Below are positions 1 to 10,089 of a stretch of 64,000 bases of DNA, piece by piece. The position numbers and the translations under genes were made by a program. Under the pieces are notes generated by a model that saw nothing but the letters and a program-made list of their open reading frames with translations, made no database searches and was not told where the DNA came from. Position 1 is the first letter of the stretch; the number at the start of each line of letters is the position of its first letter. The stretch spans positions 71,315,737 to 71,379,736 of the forward strand of contig CM036170.1 in assembly GCA_020631735.1 (NCBI GenBank), in the 5' to 3' direction. Source of the DNA: Saccharum officinarum. Its lineage: Eukaryota > Streptophyta > Magnoliopsida > Poales > Poaceae.

Positions 1-2
1 TT

Positions 3-545
3 AAGCCTATTGTTGTTACTCCCACTAACCCTTCATGTAGCGCATCTACATCATCCTCATCTAGTAGTGATGGTTTCACTTGTGACTCCACACTTATAGT
101 TAAGAATGAAAATCTCAAGAAGGAGGTAAAAGAGCTCAATCACATCTTAGCTAAGGCTTATGGTGGTGAGGACCGCTTGCTTATGTGCTTGGGTAGCCAA
201 AGAGCTTCTCTCTACAAAGAGGGATTAGGCTATAACCCCAAGAAAGGCAAAGTCGCTTTTGCTCCTCACAAGACTCGTTTTGTGAAGAACTATGGTAGCT
301 ATTGCAAAAGTTGCAAGCAAGTTGGTCACATAGAGAAACAATGCATGAACAAGAAATCCAATGCTAATGTATTCTCAATTAAGTTTGATTCTTTCTATAT
401 ACTTACCAAGGGTACAAATGGTGTTCATGCTAAGTTCATTGGTGCACCATGGATGGGCTCAAAGAAGAAAGCCATTTGGGTACTAAAGAGCTTGGTCACT
501 AACCTTGGAGGACCCAAACAAGTTTGGGTACCTAAAAAGAATTGA
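3..545 (+). pseudogene. Sirevirus gag, C-terminal part
   Basis: The frame is open from base 3 and ends at a TGA at 543-545. It contains a serine/threonine-rich stretch, a charged helical segment (KNENLKKEVKELN) that could form a coiled coil, and one CCHC zinc knuckle starting CKSCKQVGHIEKQC near 306-350. The knuckle binds RNA in retroelement Gag. In related elements gag and pol are one frame or overlap. Here the frame stops before the protease and the downstream frame differs, so the polyprotein is interrupted at this junction. The N-terminal half lies outside the window. Identification is firm; whether the stop is a family-typical gag/pol boundary or a mutation is not settled. Confidence 0.82.
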
Positions 546-588
546 TCTTGTCTTGTAGGTCAATTACAAAGCCAGAGGAAGGCATTGG

Positions 589-1503
589 GTGCTTGATAGT
601 GGGTGCACTCAACATATGACCGGAGACTCTTGTATGTTCAAATCAATTGATACAAGTCAAAATGGTGATTTTGATGCTATCACTTTCGGCAACAACAAGA
701 AAGGCATGGTCAAGGGGCTTGGTAAAATTGCTATCTCAAATGACATGAGCATATCTAATGTGTTGCTAGTTGAGAGCTTGGATTTCAATCTTTTATCGGT
801 GGCACAACTTTGTGATCTTGGCTTCAAGTGTATATTTGGTAGTGATGATGTTGAAGTCATAAGTGTTGATGGATCAAACTTGATATTTAAAGGATTTAGA
901 CATGGTAGCTTATACTTGGTTGACTTCAATGATAGTGAGACACAATTGACATCATGCTTGCTTAGTAAATCTAGTATGGGTTGGTTGTGGCATAGAAGGC
1001 TTGGTCATGTTAGAATGAAACAATTAAACAAACTTTTGAGGCATGACTTAGTTAGAGACTTAAAAGATGTCACTTTTGAAAAGGATAAACTATGTAGTGC
1101 TTGTCAAGCCGGCAAACAAGTTGGAAATACACATCCTAGTAAGAGTGAAATGAGCACATCAAAGGCATTTGAGCTATTGCACATGGACTTGTTTGGGCCA
1201 ACAATATACACTAGCATTGGTGTCAACAAGTATGGTTTTGTGATTGTTGATGACTACACTAGATACACTTGGTTGTTCTTTCTCTATGACAAGAGTGATG
1301 TTTATGATCTATTCAAGTCTTTTGTCAAGAGGGTGCAAAATGAGTTTGAGACTACCATCAAGAAGATTAGAAGTGACAATGGTAGTGAGTTCAAAAACAC
1401 AAGAATTGAAGATTTGTGTGATGATTTTGGTATTGGACATCAATTCTCACCTACATACACTCCTCAATCAAATGGTGTAGTTGAAAGGAAAATAGAACCT
1501 TGA
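589..1503 (+). pseudogene. Sirevirus protease and integrase, truncated by frameshift
   Basis: The frame opens with the aspartic protease motif LDSGCTQHMTG (D-S-G catalytic triplet) around 592-620. It continues to the integrase zinc-binding domain (HRRLGHVRMKQL, then CSACQAGK) near 990-1110, and the integrase core with D (HMDLFGP), D (DDYTRYTW) and the RSDNGSEF and PQSNGVVER blocks. The frame is lost at about 1490, just after the integrase core, by what looks like a one-base loss in an A run, and terminates at 1501-1503. The integrase C-terminus and the RT continue in another frame from 1521. This break makes the copy non-functional. Confidence 0.9.
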
Positions 1504-1520
1504 TTGACATGGCTAGATGA

Positions 1521-3740
1521 ATGCTTAGTGAATACAATGTGAGTCATTCATTTTGGAGTGAAGCTATCAACATAGCTTGCTATTGTAGCAACCGTCTCTA
1601 TTGCCATGGGAAGCTTGGGAAGACACCATATGAGCTATTGAATGGAAGAAAGCCCAACATTGCTTACTTTAGAGTGTTTTGTTGCAAATGCTATATTCTT
1701 AAGAAAGGCACTAGATTGAGCAAGTTTGAAAAGAAATGTGATGAAGGGTTCTTACTTGGTTATTCTACCACAAGCAAGGCATATAGAGTTTGGAATCTCA
1801 CAAATGGCACCTTGGAAGAAGTTCATGATGTTGAGTTTGATGAAACCCAAGGATCTCAAAATGAATCTCAAAACCTTGATGATGTGAGAGGAGATCAATT
1901 GTCAAATGCAATGAAGAACATGGACATTGGTGACGTGAGGCCAAGGCAAGTTGATGATGATGATATTCATGTGATCAACCAAAGTGTGCAAATTGATACA
2001 AATCAAGCAAGCTCAAGTGGTTCTCATGATGAAGCTCAAGTTCAAGGTCAAACTAGTGGAAGCAATCAACTCCCAATACTCCAACCTACTAGTATTGCAA
2101 GAGATCATCCATTGGACCAAATCATTGGTGGAATTCAAAGTGGTGTTCAAACTAGATCAAGGCTAGCATCCTTTTGTGAGCATTACTCATTTGTGTCACT
2201 TGAAGAACCTAAGAAATTAGAAGATGCTTTGAAGGATTCCGATTGGGTGAATGCCATGCATGAAGAACTAAACAACTTTGCTAGAAATCAAGTTTGGAAA
2301 CTTGTTGAGAGGCCAAAGAACTACAATGTGATTGGTACTAAGTGGGTCTTTAGAAACAAGCAAGATCAAGATGGCATGGTTGTGAGGAACAAAGCAAGAT
2401 TAGTAGCACAAGGATACACTCAAGTTGAGGGTCTTGACTTTGGAGAGACATATGCACCGGTTGTAAGATTGGAAGCAATTAGAATCTTATTAGCATATGC
2501 TTGTGCACACAACATCAAGCTCTATCAAATGGATGTCAAGAGTGCATTTCTTAATGGCTACATCAATGAAGAAGTCTATGTTGAGCAACCTCCCGGTTTT
2601 GAAGATGACAAGAAGCCCGACCATGTTTACAAGCTAAAGAAGGCATTGTATAGTTTGAAGCAAGCACCTAGAGCATGGTATGAGAGGTTGAGGGACTTTC
2701 TTATCTCTAAAGGGTTCAAAATGGAAAAGGTTGACACCACTCTCTTCACCAAGAAGCTTGGAAATGACTTGTTTGTGTTGCAAATCTATGTGGATGACAT
2801 TATCTTTGGATCAACCAACCAAGAATTTTGTGAAGAGTTTGGAAATATGATGGCTAATGAGTTTGAAATGTCTATGATTGGAGAGCTTAGTTACTTCCTT
2901 GGACTTCAAATCAAGCAAATGAAGAATGACACTTTTGTAAGTCAAGGCAAGTACATCAAGGACATGATCAAGAAGTTTAGATTGCAAGATGCTAAGCCAA
3001 TGAGTACACCAATGGGCACTAATGATCAATTAGGTATTAATGATAGTGGAAACATGGTAGATCAAAAGCAATACCGGTCTATGATTGGAAGTTTACTCTA
3101 TGTCACCGCTTCTAGGCCGGATGTGATGTTTAGTGTGTGCAAGTGTGCAAGATATCAAGCTTCACCTAGAGAAATTCACTTGAAAGCAACCAAGAGGATA
3201 GTGAGATATCTAAAAGGCACTCATGATGTTGGATTATGGTTTCCAAATGAGTCTAACTTTGAGTTGATTGGATATTCGGACTCCGACTATGGTGGATGCA
3301 AGATTGATAGAATGAGCACAAGTGGCACTTGTCAATTGCTTGGAAGGTCTCTTGTTTCATGGTCATCAAAGAAACAAAATAGTGTTGCACTATCTACCGC
3401 CGAGGCCGAATACATTAGTGCCGGTAGTTGTTGTGCACAATTGCTTTGGATGAAGGCCACCTTGAATGATTTTGGAATCAAGTTCAAGAATGTGCCATTG
3501 TTTTGTGACAATGAAAGTGCTATCAAGATGACTCAAAATCCAGTTCAACATTCAAGAACGAAGCACATTGACATAAGGCATCACTTCATAAGAGACCATC
3601 AACAAAAGGGTGATATTAGCATTGAGAGCATTGGCACCGAAGATCAATTAGCCGACATATTCACAAAGCCACTTGATGAGAAGAGATTTTACAAGTTAAA
3701 GAATGAATTGAACATACTTGACTTCTCCAACTTGAAATGA
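1521..3740 (+). pseudogene. Sirevirus reverse transcriptase and RNase H part of pol
   Basis: This 739-residue open frame begins after an in-frame TGA at 1518-1520. It holds the end of integrase ([28 protein letters not shown]), an acidic linker and the copia RT. The RT blocks are [33 protein letters not shown] and the catalytic [11 protein letters not shown] near 2790-2820. The copia RNase H follows ([17 protein letters not shown], and the tail [14 protein letters not shown]). All key RT aspartates are present. Because the start is only what follows a stop, it is unlikely to be translated as such. It is the 3' two thirds of the original polyprotein. Confidence 0.9.
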
Positions 3741-4780
3741 GTGCACCCCCACATTCTTATATGACATGCCTCTCCTCCAACATAGCAAGGTAAAGTTGTT
3801 TGGCATATCATTCATACTTTGCTAAGGACATGTTTAGAACATATAGACATGTTTGCATGAAAATAGGCTCATTCATGAAAATCAAATGATTTTGATGTAT
3901 ATATGGTACCACTATTGCTTCTATGTCTGTTTAATCTAGTGGTAGCATATGACATGTTTGTGGGCTTGCAAACCTAGTGTTAAATCTAGTAAACGAGCTC
4001 ATGATGTGTAATTCAACACGGTCAAGATAACCCTTATACTTTATAAGGTGTGAAAAAGCTTGTCCTTGGATCAAACCGAATTACATATTCTAGGCAAGTG
4101 ATCTAGATTGAACCATAATTTGGACTCCCTCATATTGATTGACTTATCTCTCACTAAAATTGGCACCTTTTTTTGGTGATTGTTGACAAAGGGGGAGAGA
4201 AAAGTCACAAAGATATTGCAAAGAGAGAATAAGTTATAATAAGGGAGAGAGAAAAATCACAAAGATAAAAAGTTAAGTTACAAAGGGGGAGCAAGCTCAT
4301 GAATTATTTGTTGCATTTGTATGTGCATTAACATGATGAATTGTTGCATTGCAAAGCTTAAATTCATATTCATAATTGTATGGTGATTGCTAGAAATAGA
4401 ACTTGAATGATGATTTGTTGATAGTAGCTTTACAAGCGGTATCTAGACATCTTTGCTTATAATGTTGATCTCATGGGGTACTTTAGTGTTTGTGATCTTT
4501 ACAAGTGATGTATTACAAGTGGTGTCTAGCTACATCGATGCTAAGGGTGGTATATAAAGGCAACTCCGATTGGTATCATGCTTCAAAGGTCCATTCTATA
4601 TACCTTAGCATCAATTTAATAGTAGTAACTCTCCCTAAATTCAAATCCATACATATGTGCACAATTGAACCAAACTCATGAAAGCACATATGTAGGGGGA
4701 GCTAATACTATCGAAATTGAAAATTGATTTCATTTCATATCTTTGTGATGGTTGTCATCAATTACCAAAAAGGGGGAGAT
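3741..4780 (+). other. Sirevirus post-pol spacer with repeated polypurine tracts
   Basis: No convincing reading frame and no env-like gene is seen in this kilobase. Purine tracts of the type AAAGGGGGAGA occur near 4189, 4245, 4279 and 4690. The last one, at 4767-4779, directly abuts the LTR and is the likely plus-strand priming site. Multiple polypurine tracts between pol and the 3' LTR are a known Sirevirus trait. Confidence 0.75.
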
Positions 4781-5239
4781 TGAAAGCCCAAGTTTGGTTT
4801 TGGTAATTAATGACACCAAGTTGCTAATGCCATGTGTTAAGTGTTTTAAGTTAGGCATAAGCAACACATGTAATGAAGGTGTATGTGGCAAGGAGTGGTG
4901 GCCACAAGATCACAAAGAGATGGTGCATGGACATGAAATGATGATCATGGTGGAGATGCACATAAAATGAAGGACATGATGATCAAGTGAAAGAGAAGGA
5001 TCTAAGAGCGCAAGACAAAGGTATAACCATAGGGTTTTCCTTTTGCCGGTCTAAGATGAGTAGAGAAGTGATTGACCGGGTTTAGGATACATAGCCGACT
5101 ATCAAGATGGGCAATCACAGTTAGCTCGGGAATCAAGTGCCACTAGATCAATGTCTTGAGCATATGCATTAGGATCTAGTAAAGAGCTAACATAACGCCT
5201 TGGAAAATGATTGTGAAATGCTAACACACATGCACATGG

Positions 5240-5815
5240 TGGTCACTGTGGTGACCGGACGCTGTACCGGACGCGGTCACGGCTTGACCAGCGCATCCGG
5301 TCAGTTCATTCGGTCAGCGTGCCTAGGGTGAGTGACCGGACGCTGGTCTGGCTTGACCAGCGCGTCCGGTCAGTTCACCTGTGCGCAGAAGCAGAGCGCG
5401 CGACCGGCGCGTCCGGTCCTTCACGGGACCAGCGCGTCCGGTCAGGCGTCCAGAGGGGCAGAGAGCAGCGAAGTGGTGATCGGACGCGGGGCGCGTCCGG
5501 TCACGTACGATCGGACGCGTCCGGTCATTGAGGGAGCTTACTGGACTCAAACCGGACGTTGGCACTGTCGCGTTCGGTCATTCGCTAGGGCGCGTCCGGT
5601 CGTTGCTTCACGGGCTCGCGGTGTTGAGCGATCGGCGCGTCCGGTCAGTTGACCAGCGTGTCCAGTCATACGCTAGGGCGCGTCCGGTCATAGCAACGGT
5701 AACTTCTGACGTGCACTGTTCACGCTTGTTCTGTAGTGACCGAACGCGTCCGGTCACCCTGACCGGTGCGTCCGGTCATCACGATTTGAACTGCGTCGTC
5801 CGGTAACGGATAGCT
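5240..5815. repeat. CG-rich palindromic repeat array in LTR
   Basis: The core GCGTCCGGTCA and its reverse complement TGACCGGACGC recur about ten times, separated by variable spacers. Many copies face each other as inverted pairs, so the stretch can fold into several hairpins. Such CpG-rich palindromic arrays upstream of the TATA box are reported for Sirevirus LTRs and are likely methylation or transcription-control targets; the function here is inferred. Confidence 0.7.
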
Positions 5816-5829
5816 GCGTACCCTTTCGT

Positions 5830-5837
5830 TATAAATA
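5830..5837 (+). promoter_or_regulatory. TATA box of Sirevirus LTR
   Basis: TATAAATA lies just downstream of the palindrome array and about 800 bp before the LTR end, the expected place for the U3/R promoter. Transcription would start around 5860. Confidence 0.6.
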
Positions 5838-6636
5838 GACGTTGGCCGGGGTTTGAGGGTAACTCTTGCATACTTTGAGACCTAGAGACATACTTTGAGC
5901 TAGAGAACAACCCCTCCACTCATCTCTTTACATAGTTGCACATCTTGAGTGAGATTGAGTGAGATTCAAGTGCATTGCTTGAGAGTTGCATTCTAGAGGC
6001 ACTTAATCTTCAAGTTGCTGCGGATTTCTTGTTTTTCTTCCGTGTTTCCCGACACGGTAGACGACTTGGAGCAGCGGAGGTGATTGAGCTCGCAATTGGA
6101 GATTGTTGGAGTCATCACCAAGTGTTGTAAGGGGTTCTTGATCCTTCCCCGCGGGAGTTCGCGAATTGGATACTCTAGTGGAGCTTATGGCTTGGAGGAT
6201 CCCCATCTTGTGTGCGATTGTGCGGCGCCCGCAGAGGGCTCGACTCTTGATAGTCGATTAGCTCGCGAATCGATAAGTGGGTGTATCACCACAACGGGGA
6301 ATAGCTTGCCGGGAAGCAAGTGAACCTCGGGATAAATTCTTGTGTCATTCTCTTCCCGAGGATTTCTCTTGTATGATTGATTGATTGGTACTTCTCATCT
6401 CTACACAGCGGTATAATCACTCGAAGCTCTTCTCTCGTATTACTTCGTGTTTATAGCTTGTAGTTGTTGTTGTGTTTAGTGAATAGCCTTGTACTAGACT
6501 TGTGTAGGTGGCTTGCTTAATTAGTTAGAGCTAGTGCTTTTGCTTCGTCACCTTTCGTACTTACTTGTGGTTAAGTAATTCTTGTAGAAGTTTTTATTAG
6601 GCTATTCACCCCCCTCTAGCCTATTTGGACCTTACA

Positions 6637-7248
6637 AGGTGGGAGCAGGACCGATCTTGGACAGAGTGGTATGTTATTTGCTCTACTTTTATATATCGAT
6701 TTACGTAATAATGAATTATAACTTAAAACTTTCTTGTAGGGCAACTCCCTCAGGATGTCGGTCCAAGAAATAGAACGCTTTCGTCCGAGGGTGAGGGACG
6801 ACGACACACATAGCTTCCTTGACGTAAGTATCTATAAATATACAAATAGTAGATTACTAACACGTTCAATACATTCAGTTGACATGATTTTGTGCACCAG
6901 AGACTAGCACGTCGGTTACGCCGTACCGCTATGCGTTGTGGTTGCAGGACAGCCATGGCGCAGGACGTACACGTGCCTTCTGCACCCAGAGGTGGCGTAG
7001 GTTCGTCTAGCCACCCACCTACAGGGTCGTGAGACATTTGCACCGAGGACGACGATGAGGAGGACGACGACGACCATGAGGACATGGACCAGGGGCACGA
7101 GGAGCTTGGACCGTCTCAGCTAGACGATGCTCCCTGGACTCAGCCTACGCAGCAGGTCGGTACCAGGCGACGTCGACCACCTGACCCTTACACTCTAGGC
7201 ATTCACGCTCTTGGACACAAGGGCAAGGATAGGTCTAGGAGACAGTGA
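6637..7248 (+). pseudogene. 3' exons of a transposon-type gene with acidic tail
   Basis: Three exon-like blocks keep one frame: up to 6668 (donor GTATGT), 6740-6823 (acceptor TTGTAG, donor GTAAGT) and 6901-7248 (acceptor CACCAG). The product has a basic stretch (RLARRLRRTAMRC) and, after an in-frame TGA at 7030-7032, a strongly acidic run of D and E, then a basic end (KDRSRRQ). The acidic-then-basic tail recalls plant-mobile-domain/MAIN-like transposon proteins, but the diagnostic domain is not in the window, so the family is a guess. The Sirevirus LTR ends immediately upstream, so the retrotransposon probably inserted into this gene and separated it from its 5' exons. Confidence 0.4.
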
Positions 7249-7798
7249 GGGACTGTAGCCGACTTGTGGACTGTATGGACTGTATGGACTATTATTATGG
7301 ACTGTTATATCCTATTATTATGTACTGTATGAACTACTATAGAGTTTATGGCATATGCACTGTATACGCTTTGAGGTTGCTCATATATATTGTTTTAGGT
7401 GAATGTCATATATATTTGTTGATGACATATGTTAATATGATATTTGTGTTTCGATTGAATCAAAAACAGGGAAAACTCTGCCAAAATTTTCTGCAACATG
7501 TCATGTCGTGCAGTACACCGATAGCATGTAGCCTTTTCAGTGATTTATCATATCACTATCCTATCGTACATCCTCTTTTATAGATGAATTGATTGATCAA
7601 GGAATCTAGCCTTTACAGATGAGTTTTCAAATAGGTTTTTCATTAATTCAAATAGGCTTTTCAGAGATGGCATCTAAGCTTTTTAGGAGCATTAAAGCCA
7701 CAATACAATGGCTCTCCACTCCACTGCTGCCTATATATACACCTTCCTCCATACAATGCTAGTCACTTGAAACCAGAAGTTGGTTACCTACGAGTAGT
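7249..7798. other. Spacer between transposon-type genes
   Basis: AT-rich, with no coding frame that I can support. It probably contains the 3' untranslated part of the upstream gene remnant and the promoter of the next one (a TATATATA-type stretch near 7732). Confidence 0.4.
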
Positions 7799-8490
7799 AA
7801 TGTATGGAGGGTCATCTAGAGGGAAGGGAACGGGGGGACTAAGGGAACTCCCATTGTGTTGGAGGGGTCTCTGGATCCAGAAAACTTTGATGAACCAGTG
7901 TATCATTTTCTTGTCGAGACCAAGAGAGATTTCACCAAAGAGTGTCCACTCCGAGGATATGATAACCAAAAAAATCCAAAATGTAGGCATGGTGAGGACT
8001 GCTTAGTGCAGATGTTCGTGGAGGGTTTGGATGGAGGTCGCCGATTCTTTAAATGTCCACGAGCAGAGATAATTGGTTTTAAAATTTATTACTCAATTTT
8101 TTCTCCATTATTTTGCATCTCATAGGCAAAACTAACTGCATGTTCACTAAAATCTTTGAAATACAGTGTTCAGAGTCCAAAGAAAACTATGGCTTCACTA
8201 GGTGGGTTGATCCTAGACCAATCTATCCGCACGCACAGTACATCTACTACTTGCAAGACCGTATCTTCGAACTAGAAAGGGAAGTTAGCAACGGTTACAA
8301 GGATGACGAAGCAGACGATACCAGTAGTGGTGCCGTTTCACAGGACGGACTATGCCATGATCCATATTACACCTGTCCTAACCACAAGAACAACGGGCCT
8401 CCGCCACCACACCCGCCACCTCCACCATCAACAATGGGAGGGTACTGTGGAGAAGGGGCTACACAATTTGCTATGTGGCCGTACTACTAG
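7799..8490 (+). pseudogene. GRF-type zinc-finger protein, frameshifted
   Basis: The first part starts ATG at 7799 (glycine-rich, GKGTGGLRELPLCW) and then shifts frame near 7865. The continuing frame reads DPENFDEPVYHF and the zinc-binding block CRHGEDCLVQ...GGRRFFKC near 7981-8057. After an intron (acceptor ATACAG near 8165) a second exon gives CSESKENYGFTRWVDP, a helix with YYLQDRIFELEREV, and a proline-rich end, stopping at 8488-8490. C-x-G-x-C...FF-x-C...C...F-x-W is the layout of GRF zinc fingers, which bind nucleic acid. In grasses such genes are often carried by transposons. The frameshift and an unclear exon 1 donor argue for a pseudogene. Confidence 0.55.
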
Positions 8491-8892
8491 ATAGAACAAA
8501 TCTATCGTGTACATATGCCATGTAATGTGCTTGTTGTTTGCTCTAATTACCTAAGGCATGTTAGGTTTAGTCCATGACATATGTGCACTAGTTTGGTACA
8601 AGTTCTGACATGTCATGTCCTATGTTATACGTGTTGAATTGTGAAATCCACTACTTTCTTATGTTTTATGTGCACCTCGAGAACTAGTTTCAGTAACTCA
8701 ATAACATTAAACATGATATATGACAACACTATACAAGGTCCAAAAACTTAAAGTGCATATGAAGTACATGACGACGAAATAAATAACACAGAACATGCCC
8801 TAGGTACATGATTTACCTAAAGTATATTAGATTAAACACATTGCATACTACATCGACCACATTGTCTATGATTAAACCATACAACTAGCATA
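8491..8892. other. Convergent intergenic stretch
   Basis: About 400 bp between two converging GRF-type genes. AT-rich with no reading frame of note; likely both 3' untranslated regions. Confidence 0.5.
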
Positions 8893-9602
8893 CTACTGAG
8901 TACAACGAGGCCACTTTCCCTTTTTTTGGGCATCGGGATTCTCCTCCATCGCTGCCTTCGCTCGGCTCACGCGCTCAAGCTTCTTCTCCCTCTCCTCCCT
9001 ACACGCAGCAACACGCCTCCTTTCCTCCTCTTTCTTGTGCTCCTTTGCTGCTGCCTCATCTCTGCGTCTCTTCTCTAATATCTCCAGGCGCTCCGCATCC
9101 CACTCCTTTAGACCTTGTAGAAGCCGCATGTTAGCCTCCTTGATCTCAGTGTCGATCCACTGCTCAAAATCACATAGCGGTGGAGGGGTCTGCAGCAAAT
9201 GCAATGGTTTCAAATTCAATTAATATGCAAAACTTCATATGACACAAATTAATTAATAAATAAAAGTAATTTCTCACAATAAATGTACTGCGGCGCTGAC
9301 GCTCTATAGGCTCCCATGTAAAATTGGAACACATCCAATATCTCTGCTTATATGTTGCTTCATCTTCGAAAATGTCTACCTTGCAAGGATCGCCACAGAA
9401 GCACATGTGTATTGGCACACCGCTAGGGAACGGCTTTGGGACGTACGGACTTTCGGTCATCCGTCCATAGCTACAATTCAATAAATTATGTTCTAATATA
9501 ACAAAACAAATAACAATAAACCTTAAAACTAAGGGTTTAATATATGATAAAAAAGATCTACGCATACCTTTGTTTTTTTAGCTTTTCCACGCCTAGACAT
9601 CC
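8893..9602 (-). CDS. GRF-like zinc-finger protein with C-terminal coiled coil
   Basis: Read on the minus strand, a short basic first exon beginning MSRRGKAKKTK (9602-9570, donor GTATGC) precedes an exon with PFPSGVPIHMCFCGDPCKV, then YWMCSNF, a Cys arrangement like the GRF finger (near 9470-9290). After an intron (acceptor CTGCAG near 9193) the last exon encodes a long charged helix (REEREKKLERVSRAKAAM), a probable coiled coil, ending at 8893. The phase from exon 1 to exon 2 does not fit with simple splice sites, so exon 1 may be wrong or the gene broken. It faces the first GRF gene tail to tail. Known only as a grass transposon-associated family; no function is assigned. Confidence 0.5.
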
Positions 9603-9884
9603 GACGGTTGTACAATACATACGAATTTTAAAAAGTACATGAACAAATAACATGTGAAGTTCATAGATTAAGAATATGACTTCGTTTTACCAAATCGAAT
9701 CAATATAAACAAGGAAGGGTGAGAGGATACCTGGCTCTCGAAGATCGACGGATAAAATCTAATTTTTCACAGTCCAATAGGTCGATTTAAGAGGTTGGCC
9801 GAAGTGTACAAAGAAAAAACCCGAAGAGGAGGAGAAAGAAAACGAGAATGACTCGGGGAGGAAGAGGGGGTTGGCTAAAACGTG

Positions 9885-10020
9885 GGCTCTTGGCGCCAAG
9901 ATCTATGGCGCCAAGCTCCCTGCCACGTCAGCGTCACGACGCCAGGGTCTTGGCGCCAATGACCCTAGCGTCATGCCGTTATAGCTTGGCGCCGACAACT
10001 ATGGCGCCAAGATCAGGGTC
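9885..10020. repeat. Cluster of TTGGCGCCA/ATGGCGCCA palindromic motifs
   Basis: The palindrome GGCGCC with flanking TT/AT and AA/AT occurs about five times in 135 bp, mixed with GACGCC and AGCGTC variants. It is followed by poly-A/T runs at 10025-10090. Short clustered palindromes at the edge of a block of transposon-type genes look like subterminal transposase-binding repeats, so this may be the right end of the element carrying the GRF genes. The superfamily is not identified. Confidence 0.45.
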
Positions 10021-10089
10021 CATTTTTTAAAATCTTTCCGCAAGGGGCATATTTGAGATAATCTTTCAAAAAAAAAGGGCTTAAAAAAA

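Larger units (their letters stand above)
1..6636 (+). mobile_element. Ty1/copia Sirevirus-type LTR retrotransposon, 5' end outside window
   Basis: The order gag zinc knuckle, protease, integrase, reverse transcriptase, RNase H, long spacer, polypurine tract, 3' LTR is that of a copia element. The 1.86 kb LTR, the roughly 1 kb spacer after pol with several purine tracts ending in GGGGGAG, and the CCGG-rich palindromes in the LTR match what is known of Sireviruses (Opie/Ji/SIRE group). The 5' LTR and primer binding site are outside the window, so the target duplication and LTR age cannot be read. The coding part is broken at about 545, about 1490 and 1518, so this copy is not autonomous. Confidence 0.93.
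4781..6636 (+). repeat. 3' LTR of the Sirevirus
   Basis: The LTR starts TGAAAGCCCAAG right after the polypurine tract and ends CCTTACA, giving the usual TG...CA ends and a length of about 1856 bp. It contains a CG-rich palindrome array (about 5240-5815), a TATA box and a pyrimidine-rich end. The 5' copy is not in the window, so LTR identity cannot be measured. Confidence 0.85.

Noticed and set aside
5319..5806. Overlapping frames across the Sirevirus palindrome array
   Set aside because: Arise from the GC-rich repeat itself; composition is not that of a protein.
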